From assembly GCF_937858865.1 (NCBI RefSeq), contig NZ_CALLYO010000380.1:1-13901 (forward strand): a DNA stretch of 13,901 nt. Reading direction: 5' to 3'. The notes below the pieces were generated by a model that saw nothing but the letters and a program-made list of their open reading frames with translations, searched no databases and was not told the origin of the DNA. Position numbers and translations under genes: made by a program. Below are positions 1 through 6,656 of this stretch, piece after piece; the first letter of the stretch is position 1, and every line of letters begins with the position of its first letter. This stretch comes from an uncultured Amaricoccus sp. Its GTDB lineage: Bacteria > Pseudomonadota > Alphaproteobacteria > Rhodobacterales > Rhodobacteraceae.

Positions 1-264
1 GGAGATGCCGCCGAAGGCCGCCGCCGCTTGCCCGACCGCATCCCGAATGGAAGTGAGATCGGTGACGTCGGCGGCGAGCGCCGGCGTGCCGCCGCGGGCG
101 AAATCGTCGGCGAGGCCGCGGATCTCGGCCTCGACCACGGCGCGCTGCTCGGTGTCGATGACGCCGCCGATCCGCCAGTAGAGCGAGCCGAGGACGAGCG
201 CCGTCGAGACGGCGACCAGCAGGAGGTGCGCCGCGACGAGGCGCATGGTGGCGTTGCGGAACAC
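1..264 (-). CDS. Sensor histidine kinase, N-terminal part only (cut by window edge)
   Basis: Only the first 88 codons are inside the window, and the catalytic domains lie beyond the left edge. Visible are a short basic N-terminus, one strong membrane segment (roughly residues 10-27, AAHLLLVAVSTALVLGS), then a polar, acidic stretch with the motif EAEIRGLADDF. That motif fits the start of the periplasmic sensor region of many alphaproteobacterial two-component kinases. The frame is open to position 1. A GTG at 264 gives M-F-R-N-A-T-M-R-L. An ATG at 246 is the alternative, and neither has a strong ribosome site. The gene starts 15 nt after the stop of the response regulator on the same strand and in the same frame as it. 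The kinase call rests on this position and the N-terminal pattern; no H-box or ATPase motif is visible. The stimulus is unknown. Confidence 0.72.
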   Translation of the reverse strand, partial: MFRNATMRLVAAHLLLVAVSTALVLGSLYWRIGGVIDTEQRAVVEAEIRGLADDFARGGTPALAADVTDLTSIRDAVGQAAAAFGGIS

Positions 265-279
265 CGCCGGCGCCCGCCG

Positions 280-966
280 TCAGGACAGGGCGGCGAGCTT
301 GTAGCCCGAGCCGCGCACGGTGTGGATGAGCGGCGGCTCGCCTTCGGCGTCGATCTTGCGGCGCAGGCGCGAGATATGGACGTCGATGACGTTGGTGCGC
401 GGGTCGAAGCGGTAGTCCCAGACCCCTTCGAGCAGCATGGTGCGGGTGACGACGCGGCCCTGGCGGCGCATCAGGTATTCGAGCATCTGGAACTCGCGCG
501 GCAGGAGCTCGACGGTCCGCGTGCCGCGGCGGGCGGTGCGGGCGATGAGGTCGAGCTCGAGGTCGCCGCAGGCGAGGCGGGTCTCCTCGGGCCGGGTCTC
601 GGCCGGGCGGCGCAGCACCGCCTCGAGCCGGGCGGAGAGCTCGGCGAAGGAGAAGGGCTTCACCACATAGTCGTCGGCGCCGGCGCGCAGCCCGCGCACC
701 CGCTCGTCGATGGCGCTCATCGCCGTCAGCATGATGGCGGGGGTCTGCACGCCCGCGGCGCGCACCGACTTCAGCAGCGAGAGGCCGTCGAGGTCGGGCA
801 GCATGCGGTCGAGGAGGAGGGCGTCGAAGGCGCCCGAGAGCGCATGCACCAGACCTTCGCGGCCGGAGGCGGTCGCCTCGACGGTATAGCCGGTCTCGCG
901 CAGCGCCTTGGCGAGATAGTCTTGCGTGTCGTGGTCGTCCTCGACCACCAGGATGCGCCGCGCCAT
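280..966 (-). CDS. OmpR/PhoB-family response regulator
   Basis: This 228-residue protein is a complete DNA-binding response regulator. The receiver domain spans about residues 4-115, with the acidic pair D10/D11, phospho-acceptor D53 (in LLLDRMLP), T81 and K103 (in VVKPF). A winged-helix output domain spans about 128-226, with the family's typical ending (VIDVHISRLRRKI, then HTVRGSGYKL). Phosphorylation of D53 by the adjacent kinase should drive dimerisation and promoter binding. The ATG at 966 has AAGGAG at 975-980, 8 nt upstream. The gene lies downstream of degP and directly upstream of the kinase, on one strand. A degP-regulator-sensor order is also known from rhizobia (degP-feuP-feuQ), but the active-site surroundings here (DRMLPDLDG) do not obviously match FeuP, so no gene name is given. 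Target genes are unknown; degP and opgGH are inferred candidates only. Confidence 0.95.
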   Translation of the reverse strand: MARRILVVEDDHDTQDYLAKALRETGYTVEATASGREGLVHALSGAFDALLLDRMLPDLDGLSLLKSVRAAGVQTPAIMLTAMSAIDERVRGLRAGADDYVVKPFSFAELSARLEAVLRRPAETRPEETRLACGDLELDLIARTARRGTRTVELLPREFQMLEYLMRRQGRVVTRTMLLEGVWDYRFDPRTNVIDVHISRLRRKIDAEGEPPLIHTVRGSGYKLAALS

Positions 967-987
967 CGCTCTCGCTCCTTCATGATC

Positions 988-1020
988 GAAGGCCGGCGCG
1001 AGGGGTGAACGCCGGCCTTC
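988..1020 (-). repeat. Perfect 11-bp inverted repeat (hairpin) before the response regulator
   Basis: GAAGGCCGGCG at 988-998 pairs perfectly with CGCCGGCCTTC at 1010-1020 across an 11-nt loop. In a minus-strand transcript this hairpin lies after degP and ends 7 nt before the AAGGAG ribosome site of the regulator gene. No T-tract follows on either strand, so it is not a classical intrinsic terminator. It may affect readthrough, RNA decay or initiation at the next gene. Confidence 0.8.
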
Positions 1021-1022
1021 GT

Positions 1023-1049
1023 GGCCCGTCCGTCGCAGCCGGACGGGCC
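1023..1049 (-). repeat. Perfect 10-bp inverted repeat, second hairpin between degP and the regulator
   Basis: GGCCCGTCCG at 1023-1032 pairs perfectly with CGGACGGGCC at 1040-1049 around a 7-nt loop. Only 2 nt separate it from the next hairpin at 988-1020, so the two would stack back to back in the degP-to-regulator RNA. No T-tract follows it. Confidence 0.8.
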
Positions 1050-1053
1050 GGTT

Positions 1054-1091
1054 GTCCCGGACCCTCCTCCCCCGGGGCCGGGACGGAGGGT
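1054..1091 (-). repeat. Two mutually exclusive 7-bp pairings just after the degP stop
   Basis: GTCCCGG (1054-1060) can pair with CCGGGAC (1078-1084), and ACCCTCC (1061-1067) can pair with GGAGGGT (1085-1091). The two pairings cross with no connecting loop, so they probably cannot form together. They sit 2 nt after the degP stop codon. They may be part of a GC-rich terminator region, or chance in such GC-rich DNA. Confidence 0.4.
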
Positions 1092-1092
1092 G

Positions 1093-2580
<1,488 letters not shown>

Positions 2581-2690
2581 GGGAAGGAAACCTCTCGTCT
2601 GCTCGTGTCACGGCCCCCCGCAGCGGGGGGGTCGGCAGAGAAGATCGGCGGCGGACCTGACGGGGCGCTCGCCTGAGGGTTAAAAATCGT
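2581..2690 (-). other. opgH-degP intergenic gap with a small GC hairpin and an AT-rich edge
   Basis: The gap holds CCCCCC at 2614-2619 and GGGGGG at 2625-2630 around the 5-nt loop GCAGC, a short but very strong stem in the presumed degP leader. At its upstream edge, just after the opgH stop, the minus strand reads ATTTTTAA (2680-2687). This is an unusual AT-rich patch here and could belong to a degP promoter or be a U-run. No hairpin directly abuts it, and no clear -35/-10 pair was found. Confidence 0.4.
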
Positions 2691-4817
2691 TCATCTGCCG
2701 CCGCCCGCCCCCGGGCGCCGGCCGCGCTTCGGGGCGAGCCCGGCGAGGGTCGGCGGCGAGCAGAGGACGGCGAAGCTCTCGCGCGGGTCGAGCGCGTCGG
2801 GGCCGAAGCCGTCGGCGAGCTTGAGCAGCGCGCTGGCGAGCGCGGCGTCGGGTTCGCCGCGCCGGCGCGAGGTCGGCGGGTCGAGCCAGGCGAGGTGGCG
2901 CGCGAGCGCGGCGGGGTCGGCGAGGAGGCAGGCGATGTCGGCGGGCGGCTCGGCATGCGCGCGCAGCCATTCGGCCTCGCGCTCGGCGGCGGCGGCGAGG
3001 GCAGGGGGCGTGCGCTCCTCCGGGGTCACCAGGAGGCCGAGCCGCGCCATCCGCCGCCCGGCGCGGGCGCTGCCCATGAAGGAGGAGAGCGGCACCGCCA
3101 GGACGAGGCCGAGGAGCGCCGGGCTCATCCAGGCGAGGAGCCGCCAGGAGATGGCGCCGGCGGCGACCGCAAGGACGATGCCGGCGAGGACGTGCCGGCG
3201 GTGGAAGCGCCAGAGCAGCGGCAGGGGCACCCGGTCGGCGTCGCGCGCCTGCGCCGCCCAGCCGCTGTCGCGACCGGTCAGGATCTGCGCGATGGCGCTC
3301 GACTGCGCCATCATCATGATCGGGGCGACCAGCGCCGAGAGCAGGATCTCGGCGATGAGGCCGAGGAAGACGGTGCCGCGCACGCCGTGGGCGGCGCGCT
3401 CGCGCAGGAAGGTGGCCACGCCGAGGAGCTTCGGCAGGTAGAGCACGAGCATGCAGATGCCGAAGAGCAGCATGGCGCGCTCGGGGTCGATGCGCGGCCA
3501 GTCGGGGAAGAGCGACCACTGGTCGAGGAAATAGTCGGGCGGCACCAGGTAGGCGTGCAGCGCGAGCGACATGCCGGCGAGGAGGAAGAGGAGCCAGAGG
3601 GGCGAGGCGAGGTAGGACATCACCCCCATGAAGAGGTGGAGCCGGCTGAGCGGGTGGAGCCCGGCGGTGCCGAGGAGGCGCGCGTGCTGCAGGTTGCCCT
3701 GGCACCAGCGCCGGTCGCGGCCGGCGAGCTCGATCAGGTTCGGCGGCGCGTGCTCGTAGCTGCCGGGGAGGTCGTCGGCCATGCGCACGGCGTAGCCGCC
3801 GCGGCGGATGAGCGCGGCCTCGACGAAGTCGTGGCTGAGGATGAGCCCGCCGAAGGGGGGCTTGCCGGGGAGCTCGGGCAGGCCGCCGCAGTCGGCGAAG
3901 GCCCGGGTGCGGATGATCGCGTTGTGGCCCCAGTAGTTGCCGGCGTTGCCGAACCAGGCGCGCAGGCCGCGGGAGAGGACCGGGCCGTAGACGCGGCTCG
4001 CGAACTGCTGCACGCGGGCGAGGGGGGTGGCGCCGCCGATCAGCTGCGGCGAGGTCTGCAGGATGCCGAGCGTCTCGTCCGCCTCCATGCGGCGGGCGAG
4101 CTCGATGATGCAGTCGGCCTCCATCAGGCTGTCGGCGTCGAGGACCAGCATGAACGGATAGGCGCCGCCCCAGCGCTCGACCCAGTCGGCGATGTTGCCG
4201 GCCTTGCGGCGCGCGTTGCGGCCGCGGTGGCGGTAGAAGACGTGCGGGCCGATGTCGGGGTCGCCGCGGGCGGCGTCGATCAGCGCCTGCTCGTCGAGCC
4301 AGACGTCGGGGCGGGTGGTGTCGCTCAGGATGAAGAGGTCGAAGGCCCCGCCGGCGCCGCGGGCGTGGATGTCGCGCAGCATGGCGCAGGCGGCGCCGAG
4401 GACCGGGGCGGGGTCCTCGTTGTAGGTCGGCATGAGGAGGGCGGTGCGGCTCCGCGGCGGCCCCTCGCCGCCGGCGCGCCGGCCCGGGCCGAGCAGGAAG
4501 CCGATCAGCGGCGAGACGGCGCCGAAGGCGACCCAGGCGATGTTGATGACGAAGAGGACGAGCATCACCTGCTCGACGCTGGTCATGCCCCCGACCGAGA
4601 GCACCAGCCACATCTGCCGCACGAGCCAGGCGGTCAGCGCCAGCGCGGTCAGCCCGAGGACGAGCCGGGCGAGGCGGGCCGGGGTCTCGCCGCGCAGCCG
4701 CCTGCGGCGGGCGCGGTCGTAGCGGTCGAGCGACTGCACCGGCATCTCGAGCGGCGCCTCGGCCGGCAGCGGGGCGGTGGCGGTCCGGTCGCGCGGGGGG
4801 AGCGTCAGCTGCTCCAT
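2691..4817 (-). CDS. opgH: OpgH/MdoH glucan glucosyltransferase of periplasmic glucan synthesis
   Basis: This 708-residue inner-membrane GT2-type glycosyltransferase builds the backbone of osmoregulated periplasmic glucans from UDP-glucose. Two membrane segments (about 48-72 and 84-109) precede the cytoplasmic catalytic domain. Its motifs are visible: D165 in LSDTTRPD, the DAD pair D226/D228 in LVLDADSLM, D330 in LSHDFVEAAL and the RRWCQGN element at 369-375 (QxxRW-like). About six further hydrophobic segments follow, up to residue 600. The Gly/Arg/Pro-rich tail is low complexity. It is shorter than the 847-residue E. coli protein, mainly because only about 48 residues come before the first membrane segment. 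The ATG at 4817 lies inside the end of opgG (13-nt overlap in another frame), which points to translational coupling. No opgC or other substitution gene is present. Confidence 0.95.
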   Translation of the reverse strand: MEQLTLPPRDRTATAPLPAEAPLEMPVQSLDRYDRARRRRLRGETPARLARLVLGLTALALTAWLVRQMWLVLSVGGMTSVEQVMLVLFVINIAWVAFGAVSPLIGFLLGPGRRAGGEGPPRSRTALLMPTYNEDPAPVLGAACAMLRDIHARGAGGAFDLFILSDTTRPDVWLDEQALIDAARGDPDIGPHVFYRHRGRNARRKAGNIADWVERWGGAYPFMLVLDADSLMEADCIIELARRMEADETLGILQTSPQLIGGATPLARVQQFASRVYGPVLSRGLRAWFGNAGNYWGHNAIIRTRAFADCGGLPELPGKPPFGGLILSHDFVEAALIRRGGYAVRMADDLPGSYEHAPPNLIELAGRDRRWCQGNLQHARLLGTAGLHPLSRLHLFMGVMSYLASPLWLLFLLAGMSLALHAYLVPPDYFLDQWSLFPDWPRIDPERAMLLFGICMLVLYLPKLLGVATFLRERAAHGVRGTVFLGLIAEILLSALVAPIMMMAQSSAIAQILTGRDSGWAAQARDADRVPLPLLWRFHRRHVLAGIVLAVAAGAISWRLLAWMSPALLGLVLAVPLSSFMGSARAGRRMARLGLLVTPEERTPPALAAAAEREAEWLRAHAEPPADIACLLADPAALARHLAWLDPPTSRRRGEPDAALASALLKLADGFGPDALDPRESFAVLCSPPTLAGLAPKRGRRPGAGGGR

Positions 4818-6358
4818 CGGTAGATCCAGGTCTCGGCGATGCGCCGGTCGCCCGAGCGCAGCTCGAGGCGCATCTCGACGCTGTCCGCGCCTTCGGGATC
4901 GAGGTCGGCGCTGATCCGGAGCCCGTTGATCTCCGGGTTCTCGGCGATCTCCACGTCGTGCAGGCTGCCGGGATTGGCCTGCGCCACCAGCTGCACGGCG
5001 GAGGCGCGGATCGGGTTCGGGGCGTCGCCGGCGAAGTCCACCACGAAGCGGCGGCGGCCGTTGCGGCCGGCGCCGGAGAGGGTGCGCTCGACGCGGAGAA
5101 GGCCTGCCAGATCCGGCGCGTCCCAGCCCCAGCTCAGGCGGTAGGTGAGCGAGATCTCGTTGCCCTTGGCGATATCCTCCTCCGGGCGCCAGTAGGCGAC
5201 GATATTGTCGTGGATCTCGGCGCCCGAGGGGATCTCGACCAGGACGACGTGGCCCTTGCCCCAGTCGCCGATCGGCTCGACCCAGGCGCTCGGCCGGCGG
5301 TGGTAGGCGGCGCCGAGGTCCTCGTAGTCGGAGAAGCTGCGCTCGCGCTGGACGAGGCCGAAGCCGCGCGGCCCCGAATCGGCGAAGGCGCTGATCTGCA
5401 GCAGCCGCGGCGAGTGCAGCGGCCGCCAGATCCGCTCGTCCTGGGCGTTCCACATGGCGAGCCCGTCGGAATCGTGCACGCCGAGGCGGAAGTCGTCGTG
5501 CTCGCCGCGGTCCTTGGCGTCGAAGAGGAACATCGAGGTCAGCGGCGCCAGCCCGAGGTGGGCGATGTTCTCGCGGGCGAAGATCGTCGCCTCGACGTCG
5601 ATCTGCGTCGGATCGCCGGGGCGGATGGTGAAGCGGTAGGCGCCGGCGGCGCTCGGGCCGTCGAGCAGGGAATGCACGACCATGCGCCCCTCGCCCGGCG
5701 TCTCGAGCCAGTGGGCGCGGAAGAAGGGGAATTCCTCCCCCTCGGCCTCGCCGGTGCCGATGGCGAGGCCGCGGGCGCTCAGCCCGAAGGCCTGCCCCTT
5801 GGAGACCGCCTTGAAGTAGCTCGCCCCGGCGAAGATGGCGAAGGCCTGCAGCAGGTCGGGCTGGTTGAGCGCGGTGAGCGCGCGGAAGCCGGCGAACTCG
5901 AGGTTCATCCCCGGCTCGGGCGGCGGAACGTCGCCGAAGTTGAAGAGGGCGGGGTCGTACTCGATCTTTCGCGAGGCGCCGCCCTCGACGAGGAAGATCT
6001 CGACCGGGATGCTGTAGATGAAGCCCGGATGCAGCAGATCCACCGCGAAGCCGGTGGGGGGGTCCACGAAGAGCCGCTGCTCCTCGCGGAAGCCGATCAT
6101 CGCGTACTGTTCGGCGGTGAGCCTGGCGATGGCCGCGGGCGGCGCGTCGGGCCAGGCGAAGGCCTCCGCCGCCAGCGCCCGCGCCCGCTCGAGCACGACC
6201 GAGCGACTGAAGGGCGGAGCGTCGTCGGCCAGCAGGACGCGCGGGGCGCCGACGAGCGGCAGCATCGCCGCGCCGGCGAGGAAGGCGCGGCGGCGCATGA
6301 CGGGACCGTCCCGCCGCGGGGACACGCCCGCGCCGGTTCCGCCTGCCCGCCCGACCAT
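4805..6358 (-). CDS. opgG: OpgG/OpgD-family periplasmic glucan biosynthesis protein, Tat-exported
   Basis: This 517-residue protein has a twin-arginine signal (R22-R-R-A-F-L, then a hydrophobic run to about residue 44, ending VLLADD). The mature part matches the MdoG/OpgG/OpgD family throughout, for example FAGFRAL, GASYFKAV, FGLSARGLAI, RPSAWVEP, GDWGKG and the ending ETWIYRW. E. coli OpgD and OpgG have been described as beta-1,2-glucanases (GH186). The conserved acidic motifs HDSD (295-298) and HDNIV (383-387) are the probable active-site region, which I have not verified by alignment. The Tat signal resembles E. coli OpgD more than Sec-exported OpgG. The ATG at 6358 has GGAAGA at 6366-6371. 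The internal ATG at 6298 would begin right at MRRRAF (497 residues) but lacks a ribosome site. It is first in the presumed opgGH operon, divergent from mprF. Confidence 0.93.
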   Translation of the reverse strand: MVGRAGGTGAGVSPRRDGPVMRRRAFLAGAAMLPLVGAPRVLLADDAPPFSRSVVLERARALAAEAFAWPDAPPAAIARLTAEQYAMIGFREEQRLFVDPPTGFAVDLLHPGFIYSIPVEIFLVEGGASRKIEYDPALFNFGDVPPPEPGMNLEFAGFRALTALNQPDLLQAFAIFAGASYFKAVSKGQAFGLSARGLAIGTGEAEGEEFPFFRAHWLETPGEGRMVVHSLLDGPSAAGAYRFTIRPGDPTQIDVEATIFARENIAHLGLAPLTSMFLFDAKDRGEHDDFRLGVHDSDGLAMWNAQDERIWRPLHSPRLLQISAFADSGPRGFGLVQRERSFSDYEDLGAAYHRRPSAWVEPIGDWGKGHVVLVEIPSGAEIHDNIVAYWRPEEDIAKGNEISLTYRLSWGWDAPDLAGLLRVERTLSGAGRNGRRRFVVDFAGDAPNPIRASAVQLVAQANPGSLHDVEIAENPEINGLRISADLDPEGADSVEMRLELRSGDRRIAETWIYRWSS

Positions 6359-6365
6359 CACCGAT

Positions 6366-6371
6366 TCTTCC
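6366..6371 (-). promoter_or_regulatory. Ribosome binding site supporting the upstream opgG start
   Basis: The minus strand reads GGAAGA here, 7 nt before the ATG at 6358. No comparable site precedes the ATG at 6298, so the longer N-terminus is preferred even though the Tat motif begins only at residue 22. Confidence 0.5.
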
Positions 6372-6391
6372 ACTGCTACCCCCGGAAACGC

Positions 6392-6414
6392 GTCGTCACG
6401 ACAATCGTCACGAT
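6392..6414. promoter_or_regulatory. Tandem 11-bp palindromes, candidate operator of opgG
   Basis: Two perfect palindromes share the core TCGTCACGA: GTCGTCACGAC (6392-6402) and ATCGTCACGAT (6404-6414), centred 12 bp apart. They lie just downstream of a TATACT candidate -10 box of opgG and so would overlap its transcription start. That position suggests a repressor site. The binding protein is unknown. Confidence 0.55.
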
Positions 6415-6433
6415 AACAGTATAAGCCCGTTCC
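6409..6433 (-). promoter_or_regulatory. Candidate opgG promoter region
   Basis: On the minus strand a good -10 hexamer TATACT lies at 6423-6418 in an AT-rich dip, without a convincing -35 at 17 nt. An alternative reading of the same bases is GGAAC (6433-6429), 16 nt, then CGTG (6412-6409). This is one base off the GGAAC-N16/17-CGTT pattern of alphaproteobacterial EcfG general-stress promoters. The two readings cannot be told apart from sequence. Confidence 0.35.
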
Positions 6434-6450
6434 CGCCGCAAGGGACCCGT

Positions 6451-6463
6451 TGTGCGCTGCACA
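6451..6463. repeat. Small inverted repeat in the divergent region
   Basis: TGTGC and GCACA flank the 3-nt spacer GCT, giving a perfect 5-bp dyad. It lies between the opgG promoter region and mprF and could bind a regulator of either gene, but is short enough to be chance. Confidence 0.3.
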
Positions 6464-6579
6464 CAGCAATCGACCCGCCCCGAGCGATTCCCGCCCGACC
6501 GAGTCCCCGCCGCAACAGCCCCGGCGCCCCGACAGGGTAGCCGATGCAGCGGACCGCGACAGTGAATCATCTTTCATTC

Positions 6580-6593
6580 GCCGGTAATCCGGC
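6580..6593. repeat. Small inverted repeat upstream of mprF
   Basis: GCCGG and CCGGC flank TAAT, 63 nt before the mprF start, next to a locally AT-richer stretch (6561-6580). It could be a short leader hairpin or operator. No -10/-35 pair for mprF was identified in the whole 6359-6656 gap. Confidence 0.3.
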
Positions 6594-6646
6594 CACAAGA
6601 TGCATCGCGCAATGCTGACCCACATGCTGATCCAGGGGCCGCAGGC

Positions 6647-6652
6647 GAGGGG
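6647..6652 (+). promoter_or_regulatory. Ribosome binding site deciding the mprF start
   Basis: GAGGGG stands 4 nt (its GAGG part 6 nt) before the ATG at 6657. The in-frame ATGs at 6600, 6612 and 6624 have no purine-rich site at a suitable distance. Confidence 0.6.
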
Positions 6653-6656
6653 CCGG

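Noticed and set aside
280..966. Naming the regulator FeuP
   Set aside because: The position after degP is suggestive, but the receiver sequence around D53 does not obviously match FeuP and no alignment could be run.
1054..1091. H-type pseudoknot from the two crossing 7-bp pairings
   Set aside because: The crossing stems have zero-length connecting loops, which is not sterically feasible. They are reported as alternatives instead.
2680..2687. ATTTTTAA after opgH as the U-run of an intrinsic terminator
   Set aside because: The nearest possible GC stem ends about 16 nt before the run, so the terminator geometry is not met.
2895..4823. Long open frame on the plus strand opposite opgH
   Set aside because: The predicted product is repetitive Ala/Glu/Gly/Arg without any domain. 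OpgH on the other strand is clearly the gene. The same holds for plus-strand frames at 1021-2676, 4958-6424 and 11961-13667.
2691..5453. Extension of opgH upstream to 5453
   Set aside because: The added 212 residues are Arg/Pro/Ala-rich, overlap opgG in another frame and resemble no protein. The family start MEQLTLPP at 4817 is better.
6600..6656. Earlier ATG starts for mprF at 6600, 6612 and 6624
   Set aside because: No ribosome site precedes them, whereas ATG 6657 follows GAGGGG.
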